DNA from: a bacterium
GTDB taxonomy: Bacteria > Patescibacteriota > Minisyncoccia > Phycocordibacterales > UBA10002
NCBI GenBank assembly: GCA_030649775.1
Contig: JAUSFR010000065.1
Location: 1-32,196, forward strand
DNA: 32,196 nt
Direction: 5' to 3'
A model generated the notes under the pieces. That model was not told the DNA's origin. It ran no database searches and saw only the letters and a program-made list of their open reading frames with translations. Position numbers and translations under genes: made by a program. Of the stretch, positions 8,890-16,900 are shown one piece after another (position 1 is the stretch's first letter; each line of letters starts with the position of its first letter).

Positions 8890-9357
8890 ATGCCCGATAC
8901 CCCCGAATATCTCACCCAGGAAAAATACAACGAACTTGTGAAGGAGCTTCTGCATCTCAAGACCGTTAAGCGCAAGGAAGTTGCCGAAAGTCTTGAGTAC
9001 GCGAAATCGCTCGGAGATTTGTCGGAAAACGCCGAATATCAGGAAGCGCGCGAACTTCAAGCGAACATTGAGGACCGCATTTCAAAACTTGAGACGATGC
9101 TTCAAACCACCGTCATTGTGAAGATGCATCACAGTGAGGTTATCGGTATTGGTTCCACCGTGACCATCCAAAAGGAAGGTGCATCTACCAAAGCGGTCTA
9201 CAAGATTGTCGGTTCCGAAGAAGCTGACCTTGCAAAGGGCAAGCTCTCCATCAACTCACCGCTCGGGCACGCGATGATTGGCAAGAAGGAGGGGGATACT
9301 TTTAGTGCAAAGACTCCCGGAGGATTGGTGAAGTATGAGGTGGTACATATTGAATAG
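8890..9357 (+). CDS. greA: Transcription elongation factor GreA
   Basis: YLTQEKYNELVKELLHLKTVKRKEVAESLEYAKSLGDLSENAEYQEARE; C-terminal FKBP-like region. Confidence 0.96.
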   Translation: MPDTPEYLTQEKYNELVKELLHLKTVKRKEVAESLEYAKSLGDLSENAEYQEARELQANIEDRISKLETMLQTTVIVKMHHSEVIGIGSTVTIQKEGASTKAVYKIVGSEEADLAKGKLSINSPLGHAMIGKKEGDTFSAKTPGGLVKYEVVHIE

Positions 9358-9470
9358 CACAACACGAATTACACGAATCCAGAGAACGAATGATACGAAT
9401 AAAATGAGATCTACTATTCGGAACATTCGTGTCATTCGAATCTTCTATTTGTAAATTCGCATTGAGTTAC

Positions 9471-10937
9471 ATGGCTTCTCTAGACGAAATCAGAGCCACT
9501 CGGCTCGCAAAACTAAAGCTTCTTCAGGACAAAGGCCTGAATCCCTATCCCGTTTCTGCGCGGATGGATGTGACCTTGCGGGAGGCGACCGAAGGGTTTC
9601 CGAAACTGCTCAAAAAGAAGGAGCTCTACCTAGTAGGGCGGGTAATGGCCCTTCGCGGGCAGGGAGGGCTTGTGTTTGCCGACCTCTTTGACGGCACGGG
9701 AAAATTTCAGGCACTTCTTAAAAAAGACGAAATAGGGGATGAGCTTTTTGACCTGTGGAGTACTACCGTGGACATAGGCGATTTCGTGGAAGTCGCTGGT
9801 ACGTTGTTCCTGACCAAGCGAAATGAAAAAACGCTCCAAGTAAAAAAGTGGCGAATGCTTTCAAAGTCGCTTCGCCCACTTCCCGAGAAATGGCACGGTC
9901 TCACGGATGTTGAAGAGCGATTTCGCAAGCGATACCTTGATACCCTGATGAACGAAGAGGTGCGCAACCGTTTTATCCTGCGCTCACGCATTATTTCGGC
10001 GCTTCGCGCCTCATTGGATAAGGAAGGATTTTTGGAGGTGGAAACGTCAATGCTTCAGTCTCTCGCGGGAGGAGCGAGTGCCGAGCCTTTTACTACTCAC
10101 CACAATGCGCTGGATATCAACCTCAATCTTCGTATCGCGCCGGAACTGGACCTCAAAAAGTTGCTCATTGGCGGATATCCAAAAATCTACGAAATCGGAA
10201 GAAGTTTTAGAAATGAAGGGATTGATGTCACCCACAATCCGGAGTTCACCACGATTGAGTGGTATGAAGCGTATAGCGACGCGGAGAGGGAGCGCGCTTT
10301 TATTGAGAAGATGTTTCGCGCGCTCGTGAAGCAGGTAAAGGGGGAGATGACCATTACCTTTGACGGAGCAACCGTTGATTTTGAAAAGCCGTTTTCGGTA
10401 CTGACGTACTTTGAGGCACTCCAGAGATACGCGCTTATTCCTACGCCCGAGAAAGCGACACTGGATGAACTTTCCCTTAAGGCAAAACAGCTCGGTGTTT
10501 CGGTCGCTCCGAGCGATTCCGCCCAAAAAATTATGGACAGTATCTTCAAAAAGGCGGTAAGACCCAAACTGCTTCAACCGACCTACGTCATCTCATACCC
10601 GAAGGGTATGATTCCGCTTGCGAAAGAGGAGGAGAAAGGGGGCGGTATAGATGCATTCCAGTTTTACGCTGGAGGATTGGAACTTATCAAGGCGTTTTCG
10701 GAACTGAACGACCCAATTGAGCAGGCACGTCGGTTTAACACCGAGGAAGGGAACCGAAAGGTGGGAGACAAAGAGGCCCAGCCGAATGACAAAGATTTTG
10801 TTGAGGCGCTGGAGTATGGAATGCCACCCGCGGGAGGGGTGGGTATGGGTATTGAACGCTTGATGATGCTTCTCTCCGACGTCAAAAACATCCGCGAGGT
10901 TATTTTCTTCCCGACACTACGGCCGAAGAGTGAATGA
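9471..10937 (+). CDS. lysS: Lysyl-tRNA synthetase, class II (ORF opens at 9429)
   Basis: OB-fold plus class II motifs (FRNEGIDVTHNPEFTTIEWYEAYSD; GMGIERLMMLLSD). Confidence 0.96.
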   Translation: MASLDEIRATRLAKLKLLQDKGLNPYPVSARMDVTLREATEGFPKLLKKKELYLVGRVMALRGQGGLVFADLFDGTGKFQALLKKDEIGDELFDLWSTTVDIGDFVEVAGTLFLTKRNEKTLQVKKWRMLSKSLRPLPEKWHGLTDVEERFRKRYLDTLMNEEVRNRFILRSRIISALRASLDKEGFLEVETSMLQSLAGGASAEPFTTHHNALDINLNLRIAPELDLKKLLIGGYPKIYEIGRSFRNEGIDVTHNPEFTTIEWYEAYSDAERERAFIEKMFRALVKQVKGEMTITFDGATVDFEKPFSVLTYFEALQRYALIPTPEKATLDELSLKAKQLGVSVAPSDSAQKIMDSIFKKAVRPKLLQPTYVISYPKGMIPLAKEEEKGGGIDAFQFYAGGLELIKAFSELNDPIEQARRFNTEEGNRKVGDKEAQPNDKDFVEALEYGMPPAGGVGMGIERLMMLLSDVKNIREVIFFPTLRPKSE

Positions 10938-10987
10938 TGAATAGGGAATAAAGAATTGGGAATAGGGAATAGGGAATAAAAAAAAGA

Positions 10988-11017
10988 ACGGCACGTCCCG
11001 AGGGCGCGCCGGTTTTT
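10988..11017. terminator. Hairpin terminator-like, probably bidirectional
   Basis: CGGCACGtcccgaggGCGCGCCGG followed by TTTTT; A-run on the other side. Confidence 0.65.
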
Positions 11018-11026
11018 GTGAATGCG

Positions 11027-11533
11027 TTAGGCTTTTGTTGTTGTGGCATTCTCTTCCTTGTACTCAAAGGAGCGAAAAGGCTCGACACCCATTTCTGCGC
11101 AATAGCGCTTGACATAGTTATACAGGTGTCTGTTGGCGGCAGCTAATCTCTCTTCGAATCCCAGGACATAACCACTTCCGAGGAAATCTCTCCTTTTCTT
11201 AAGAAGGAGAAGGGCTTCAAATCCTCCGTCCTCAAGCCAATCAACCGTATAGCCGGTGACAGCGCTGAACTCGGCTGGTTCAAGCGCAACTTCTGCTCTA
11301 ATAATCGGCTGAGAAAACTTTCCGTCAAATGCGGACGCTATTTCAGTGACAATGGCAAATCTCTTATCCGCCCCGTCACGAATAGTCATACCCGGCTGTA
11401 GGTGCTCAAGTGTTGGCACTGAAATTTGCTTATACCCAAGATAGCTTCTGATGGTTTCTTCCACATCAGGTCGTCGTTTTCCCGAGCGGTCACGAATCGC
11501 GAAGGTAATATTGAGGAGCAGTATCGCTTTCAT
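11027..11533 (-). CDS. Hypothetical protein (ORF opens at 11710; likely start MKAILLLN at 11533)
   Basis: Long minus ORF with terminator-like hairpin downstream and no overlapping plus-strand gene. Confidence 0.6.
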   Translation of the reverse strand: MKAILLLNITFAIRDRSGKRRPDVEETIRSYLGYKQISVPTLEHLQPGMTIRDGADKRFAIVTEIASAFDGKFSQPIIRAEVALEPAEFSAVTGYTVDWLEDGGFEALLLLKKRRDFLGSGYVLGFEERLAAANRHLYNYVKRYCAEMGVEPFRSFEYKEENATTTKA

Positions 11534-11811
11534 TGGTACTTTTCTTTCCGGTGGAGTTCTCAAAGCGCGCGTTGCGCCGTGCACGTGCATATGTCGATAT
11601 GCGTTTATCACTGTCCCGTTATAGGAAGAACTCCAGTCAAGATAGTAAATTACATAATAAGAGATGTCAAGATATATCCTCTCCCAAAATTGCGGGGCTG
11701 GAAAGGACACTTGTCTTGCTAAAATCTGAAATCCTGATAGTTTTTGGGGCAGATGTTACGCGACCGCTACTCACTCACGGGTAACAGCGCGTATGTTCAA
11801 AGGAAGAAGAT

Positions 11812-12258
11812 ATGAGTAAATTGAAATATTGCATTTTTGAGCGAGCGGAGGGCGGTGAAGATCCGATGCTCTTCGCGGTTGTGGGTGAGGACATTGAAGA
11901 CTGCCTTAAAGACAGAACGGTCAGATTTTCGGTGATGTTTGATCTCTCGGATGACCATGCGATTGCCGAAGGTTTCGTTTCGGCGCAGATAGCACTTGAC
12001 CCCTACGGAAACTTCCACATGTGGCTTACCGACAAGATTGCGGAAGCTTTTAGAAATGGCCAGCAGGCGACTCCCGAGGTTGAACCACCCGCATTCGGAC
12101 TCTCCGACAGTGGAGCTTCCCTTATCCTCGCGTATATCATTTGGCTTAACAAGATTGATACGGAGAATAAGTTTAGCAACTGGGCAATGGATCTTTTTGG
12201 GGAAGCCTATAAGTGCGGGAAAGCACACCCCATGGTCCCGAAGCAACGGTCTCCTTGA
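11812..12258 (+). CDS. Hypothetical protein
   Basis: 148 aa; AGGAAGAAG SD-like sequence before ATG; clear terminator after. Confidence 0.65.
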   Translation: MSKLKYCIFERAEGGEDPMLFAVVGEDIEDCLKDRTVRFSVMFDLSDDHAIAEGFVSAQIALDPYGNFHMWLTDKIAEAFRNGQQATPEVEPPAFGLSDSGASLILAYIIWLNKIDTENKFSNWAMDLFGEAYKCGKAHPMVPKQRSP

Positions 12259-12272
12259 GAGCTAATCTTTAT

Positions 12273-12299
12273 AGCCACGCATCTTTGCGTGGCTTTTTT
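12273..12299 (+). terminator. Rho-independent terminator
   Basis: AGCCACGCAtctTTGCGTGGCTTTTTT. Confidence 0.88.
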
Positions 12300-12312
12300 A
12301 TGCATAGCGGTT

Positions 12313-12350
12313 AAAAAAAACGGCGCGTCCCGAGGGGCGCGCCGGTTTTG
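12313..12350 (-). terminator. Hairpin terminator for the minus-strand gene at 12372
   Basis: CGGCGCGtcccgaggGGCGCGCCG with A8 on the + strand (T8 on minus). Confidence 0.75.
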
Positions 12351-12371
12351 CAATCCACATTCAATCTTTTT

Positions 12372-12695
12372 CTATTTCCAGCGTTCCTTTTGACGAAGGT
12401 CGATGATCCACTGGTATATAGGTTCGATATGGCCAAGCAACTCCCGCATGAACTCTGAAATTTTATCCGGCACGGCTACTTCATGACTATGGTCGCCGTG
12501 GTTAGCACAAAATAGGGAATACTGGTACGGCGTTCTTCTCCCTGTGATTTGTGTAAGAGGTTGAACACTGAGAATATTCGGTTCCCACGTTTTGGCAGAA
12601 ATCGCGATCTTCATATCGGGTATGAGGACCATAACATAGGCTTTTTCAAGAGGATTCTCGGAACTGAGTACACTGGTAATGACACGCATTTTCAT
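12372..12695 (-). CDS. Hypothetical protein
   Basis: 107-aa ORF followed by a terminator on the minus strand. Confidence 0.5.
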   Translation of the reverse strand: MKMRVITSVLSSENPLEKAYVMVLIPDMKIAISAKTWEPNILSVQPLTQITGRRTPYQYSLFCANHGDHSHEVAVPDKISEFMRELLGHIEPIYQWIIDLRQKERWK

Positions 12696-12864
12696 AGTTT
12701 TCTCAGTCTACCCTAACAAGGTAGACCTACTTTGTCTAACTTGGTCAGGGTGGCTTTTTTTGTGTACATCACTATCCACTCACTATGCACTTCTTATCCA
12801 CAGGTGGTGTGTAGAGTGGTGGTATAAAGTGTTATACAATATGCAGGAAGTGGGAAAAAGTGGT

Positions 12865-12999
12865 ATGACCAAAAGACTTCATTTAAAAACAGTAGAATAT
12901 AGGATTTTTTATAAGGGCAAACACTTTGTCTTTCCGATTTCTGTTTGTGTGGGGGTTACTCCGCGAGAAAGAGTTCTTGTACGGCTAAAAAGACGCTAG
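12865..12999 (+). CDS. Small hypothetical protein upstream of mraZ (MTKRLHLKTVEYRIFYKGKHFVFPISVCVGVTPRERVLVRLKRR)
   Basis: In-frame 44-aa ORF within the longer 12679-12999 ORF; non-repetitive composition, promoter-like region upstream. Confidence 0.35.
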   Translation: MTKRLHLKTVEYRIFYKGKHFVFPISVCVGVTPRERVLVRLKRR

Positions 13000-13008
13000 G
13001 TTACCCCG

Positions 13009-13104
13009 GTGAAATCCCGCCAAAGGCGGGGTCGGCCAAAGCGCCGACATATTTCACAGGGTGACGATTTTTAAAACTCTCAGAATCGTTAAAAAAATCA
13101 GTCA
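13009..13104 (+). promoter_or_regulatory. Structured leader: three-way junction plus start-proximal hairpin (mraZ copy)
   Basis: GTGAAAT(13009-13015)/ATTTCAC(13051-13057); CCCGCC-aaa-GGCGGG(13016-13030); GTCGGC/GCCGAC(13031-13048); TGACGATTTTT/AAAAATC-a-GTCA ending at 13104. Confidence 0.75.
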
Positions 13105-13205
13105 TGCTCATCGGCGAATACACACACACCATAGATGACCCCAGTAGTAGAAGCTCGAAGACTCGCTTCACTACGGGGCAAGCAAAAACAACACCATGCT
13201 TATAG
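13104..13205 (+). CDS. 33-aa leader ORF whose first 12 residues duplicate the MraZ N-terminus; its stop overlaps the mraZ start region
   Basis: MLIGEYTHTIDDPSSRSSKTRFTTGQAKTTPCL*; TAG at 13203-13205, mraZ ATG at 13196. Confidence 0.4.
   Translation: MLIGEYTHTIDDPSSRSSKTRFTTGQAKTTPCL
13139..13178. repeat. Hairpin/palindromic insert between the two mraZ start copies
   Basis: CCCC-a-GTAG-ta-GAAGC...GCTTC-a-CTAC-GGGG. Confidence 0.75.
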
Positions 13206-13630
13206 GAGAATACACACATACGATAGATGATAAAAATCGGTTATCCCTACCAGCGAAGTTTCGTGCCGAAATGGGAAAGAAGGTGGTGCTTACAAGAGGA
13301 CTGGACAAATGTGTGGCGATTTTTACCGAGAAGGAGTGGAAAAAGATTGCAGAGAAACTCTCCGAGTCAAGTATGCTCCAAGCCGACAGCCGAAGCTTCA
13401 ATCGTTTTATGTTCGGTGGAGCGGTGGAGACGGAGGTGGATACGATTGGACGCGTGCTTGTCCCCGACTTTTTGAAGACGTGGGGAGACTTGGGCGCCAA
13501 GGTGGCCGTAATTGGGGTTCAGAGCCGTGTTGAAATCTGGAACGACAAAGCGTGGGCGGCCAATAAGGACACGATAGAGAAGCAGGCCGATACGCTCGCG
13601 GAAAAATTGGGGAGTATAGGAGTCTTGTAA
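13196..13630 (+). CDS. mraZ: Transcriptional regulator MraZ
   Basis: MLIGEYTHTIDDKNRLSLPAKFRAEMGKKVVLTRGLDKCVAIF; second DGRVLVP-like half (DTIGRVLVPDFLK). Confidence 0.95.
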   Translation: MLIGEYTHTIDDKNRLSLPAKFRAEMGKKVVLTRGLDKCVAIFTEKEWKKIAEKLSESSMLQADSRSFNRFMFGGAVETEVDTIGRVLVPDFLKTWGDLGAKVAVIGVQSRVEIWNDKAWAANKDTIEKQADTLAEKLGSIGVL

Positions 13631-13633
13631 CAC

Positions 13634-13731
13634 AATGCGAATGACACAAATCACAGAGCGAATGACACGAATAGAATATAAGACTTACATTTTATTCGTG
13701 TCATTCGAATCGGGATTCGTAAATTCGCATT
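13634..13731. repeat. Self-complementary intergenic repeat (ATTCGT-word family) ending at the rsmH start
   Basis: AATGCGAAT.../...ATTCGCATT ends; CGAATGACACGAATA / TATTCGTGTCATTCG perfect 15-bp inner arms. Confidence 0.88.
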
Positions 13732-14623
13732 GAGTATGCATATTCCCGTTCTTTTACATGAAGTAGTAAATGGTCTCCAGGCGAAACCCGGAGAGACCGT
13801 CCTTGACGCCACGGTGGGTGGTGGAGGACACAGTGAAGCACTCTGTCAGGCGATGGGTGGAAACGCTCGGTTCGTCTGTTTGGATGCCGACGAGGACGCG
13901 ATAGAGCGAAGTCGTAAGAGGTTAGAAGTGTGCGGTTGTGAATTTCTGTTCTACCACACGAACTATCGGCATCTTGATGTGGCGCTCGCGAGTCTTGGCA
14001 TCACGGGTGTGAATCGCATTCTTTTTGACCTCGGACTTTCCAGTTTTCAGCTCGATGAGAGCGGACGAGGGTTCTCATTTATGCGCGACGAACCGCTTCA
14101 GATGACTTTCGTAAAGTTCCCGAAAGAGGGAAGCATTACGGCACAGACGATTGTGAACGAGTGGAGCAAGGAAACCATCGCGACACTACTTGAAAGTTAC
14201 GGAGAGGAGAAGCAGGCGTGGCGCATCGCGACAAAGATTGTGGAGGAGCGCGAGAAGGCACCCATCGTTACCACCTTACAGCTTGCGGGTATCGTGGAGT
14301 CGGTCGTCAAACGGAAAGGGAAAATTCACCCCGCGACCAAAACTTTCCAAGCACTGCGCATTGCGGTCAACGATGAGTTTCAGGGACTTCGAGACGGACT
14401 CGTGAAGGCGTGGGAAAAGCTTTTGCCCGAAGGTCGTATCGCCGTCATTTCGTTCCACAGTATGGAAGACCGCGTGGTGAAAGATTATTTTCGGGAACTC
14501 GGGACGACGGGAGCGGGAAAGGTACTCACCAAGAAACCGATAGTGCCGACTGAATCGGAGATAACGGCAAATCCTCGGTCCCGAAGCGCGAAACTCCGGA
14601 TTATTGAGAGAATAGGAGAATAA
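13730..14623 (+). CDS. rsmH: 16S rRNA (cytosine(1402)-N(4))-methyltransferase
   Basis: HIPVLLHEVVNGLQAKPGETVLDATVGGGGHSEAL; FDLGLSSFQLDESGRGFSF; VISFHSMEDRVVK. Confidence 0.96.
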   Translation: MSMHIPVLLHEVVNGLQAKPGETVLDATVGGGGHSEALCQAMGGNARFVCLDADEDAIERSRKRLEVCGCEFLFYHTNYRHLDVALASLGITGVNRILFDLGLSSFQLDESGRGFSFMRDEPLQMTFVKFPKEGSITAQTIVNEWSKETIATLLESYGEEKQAWRIATKIVEEREKAPIVTTLQLAGIVESVVKRKGKIHPATKTFQALRIAVNDEFQGLRDGLVKAWEKLLPEGRIAVISFHSMEDRVVKDYFRELGTTGAGKVLTKKPIVPTESEITANPRSRSAKLRIIERIGE

Positions 14624-14714
14624 TGAAAATAACAGAATAATAAAAATAAGAAAATAGCAGAATAATGAAAATAGGAAAATAGCAGAATAAGAAAATAACA
14701 AAATAGCAAAATAA

Positions 14715-15041
14715 ATGCACGGGATACAGAAAAACTTAAAATGGTTGGACAAGAACGGAAAAACACTATTCTGGTCTTTTTTCTGTATGGTACTTTTGAT
14801 GACCGCGGGGTATGTCTATTTGATACAAACGGCGACACAAAACGGCGTTCGCTGGGGGAAGGCCGAGCAGACTATCGCCTCGCTCGGAGCGACGGTGTCG
14901 GAGTTGGAATCAACCTATCTTTCGCTCAAGCAGTCCATAACCCTTTCGCTTGCGTACGCTAAGGGCTTTAAGGATGTAAAGGCGGTCCGATTTATTACCA
15001 CGGAGAAGGTGGGAACGGTGGCAAGCGCGAGCGCGATTTAG
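14715..15041 (+). CDS. ftsL: FtsL-like single-pass division protein
   Basis: One N-terminal TM then coiled-coil-like region; located between rsmH and a class B PBP. Confidence 0.55.
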   Translation: MHGIQKNLKWLDKNGKTLFWSFFCMVLLMTAGYVYLIQTATQNGVRWGKAEQTIASLGATVSELESTYLSLKQSITLSLAYAKGFKDVKAVRFITTEKVGTVASASAI

Positions 15042-15090
15042 TCTTCCAATCAATTTCGGCCTGCAGAGCTCGGTGCGTTATACTATACCT

Positions 15091-16803
15091 ATGAGAGCAA
15101 ACTCATCTTTTCTTTTTCGTGTTCGGCTCATCAGTATAGGCTGTTTTTTGGTGGGGCTTGTGCTCATTGGGAAGCTTTACTTGGTGCAAATCGTATCGGG
15201 GGAGGTCTATCGTGAAAAGGCCGAGCGACAGTACGCCCGCCCCAATCAGGACCTCTGGGACCGCGGGACCATTCTTTTCACCACTCGCGACGGAGAGAAA
15301 GTTTCGGCAGCCACGCTCAAAACCGGTTTTACACTCGCCCTCATTCCCAAAGACGTGCGTGACTCGGAAGCGGTCTGGAGCACACTCTCAAAGTATACGT
15401 CGCTGGACAAAGAGGCGTTTCTCGCCAAGGCAGAGAAGCGTGACGACCCATATGAGGAGGTCGCGAGGAGACTACCCGCGGATGCGGTAGAAACCATTGA
15501 GGCGCAAAAACTTAAAGGGGTCTCGCTGTATAAAGAACGGTGGCGTTTTTATCCCGGCGAGAAGCTTGCCGCGCACCTCCTCGGATTTGTCGGGTTTGAC
15601 GGGAACTTACTTCTCGGCAGAAGCGGACTGGAACGCTACTACAACGACGTGCTTTCGCGTACGACCTCGGAACTACGCAAAAACTTTTTCGCCGAGATTT
15701 TTTCGGACGTGAAGCATAGTTTGGGTGAGGAACGTTCGGAGGGAGACCTCATCACCTCCATAGAGCCAACGGCGCAAAACTTTCTTGAAACGACGCTTTC
15801 GGAATTGCAGAGCACCTTCACCGCGAAGCAGGTTGGCGGGATTGTCATGGACCCGCAGACCGGTCGTATTTACGCGATGGCGCTCGCCCCAACCTTTGAC
15901 CCGAACGACTATGGCAAGGAAACCGACCCTATGCGCTTCACCAATTCACTGGTTGAAAATGTCTACGAAATGGGCTCCATCATCAAGCCGATTACGATGG
16001 CTTCGGGACTTGACGCGGGCGTCGTGACCGCTTCAAGTACCTATACTGACGCTGGATTTCTGACGCTAAACGGTAAGACGATTTCCAACTTTGACGGGAA
16101 GGGCAGAGGGAAGGTGGATATGCAGGAGGTCTTGAGCCAGTCGCTCAATACCGGTGCGGCCACCGTGGCTCTCAAACTTGGCAAGGACAGATTTCGCGAA
16201 TACTTCAAACAGTTTGGTCTTGGTGAAGAGACTGGCATTGACCTTCCTTCCGAGGCGGCGGGACTTGTAGGCAATCTTAAAAGTGGTCGGGATATTGAGC
16301 TTGCTACCGCTTCCTATGGACAGGGCATCGCGCTTACTCCCATTCAAACCATCCGCGCGCTCTCAGCGCTCGGAAACGGAGGATACCTCGTCACTCCCCA
16401 TGTGGTGACCGATATCAAATACAGAATTGGACTGACCCGTTCGCTTGAGGGTGACGAGAAACGGCAGGTGATAAAGCCGGAGACGTCGGAAGAGATTACC
16501 CGTATGCTCGTGCGGGTGGTGGACACCGCGCTCCTTGAGGGAACCTACAAGATGACACAACACAGCATCGCCGCCAAAACCGGCACGGGGCTGATTGCCG
16601 ACTCAAAAGGAGGTGGGTACTACCCCGACAAATTTTTGCATTCGTTCTTCGGATACTTTCCCGCATACAACCCGCGCTTCATCGTCTTTTTATTCGCGGT
16701 AGAACCGCAAGGTGTAGCGTTTGCCTCCGCCTCGCTTACCTCGCCTTTTTTCAAAATTGCGACCTTCCTCATAAACTACTACGAAATCCCGCCCGATAGG
16801 TAA
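15091..16803 (+). CDS. ftsI: Class B penicillin-binding protein, FtsI/PBP3-like (ORF opens at 15073)
   Basis: RGTILFTTRDGEKVSAATL; GSIIKPITMASGLDAG; SQSLNTGAATVALKLG; AAKTGTG; division cluster position. Confidence 0.92.
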   Translation: MRANSSFLFRVRLISIGCFLVGLVLIGKLYLVQIVSGEVYREKAERQYARPNQDLWDRGTILFTTRDGEKVSAATLKTGFTLALIPKDVRDSEAVWSTLSKYTSLDKEAFLAKAEKRDDPYEEVARRLPADAVETIEAQKLKGVSLYKERWRFYPGEKLAAHLLGFVGFDGNLLLGRSGLERYYNDVLSRTTSELRKNFFAEIFSDVKHSLGEERSEGDLITSIEPTAQNFLETTLSELQSTFTAKQVGGIVMDPQTGRIYAMALAPTFDPNDYGKETDPMRFTNSLVENVYEMGSIIKPITMASGLDAGVVTASSTYTDAGFLTLNGKTISNFDGKGRGKVDMQEVLSQSLNTGAATVALKLGKDRFREYFKQFGLGEETGIDLPSEAAGLVGNLKSGRDIELATASYGQGIALTPIQTIRALSALGNGGYLVTPHVVTDIKYRIGLTRSLEGDEKRQVIKPETSEEITRMLVRVVDTALLEGTYKMTQHSIAAKTGTGLIADSKGGGYYPDKFLHSFFGYFPAYNPRFIVFLFAVEPQGVAFASASLTSPFFKIATFLINYYEIPPDR

Positions 16804-16900
16804 GAGCGGAGGTTTTAAAGCAACCGCCTCTGGCAAGGAGTGATTACGTCTCCCCAAAAAGCAATTTCTGCTATTCCCGCGAAAACTAAAATGACAAGAG

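Noticed and set aside
16804-16840. GAGCGGAGGTT...AACCGCCTC as an ftsI terminator
   Set aside because: Imperfect hairpin without a convincing T-run in either direction
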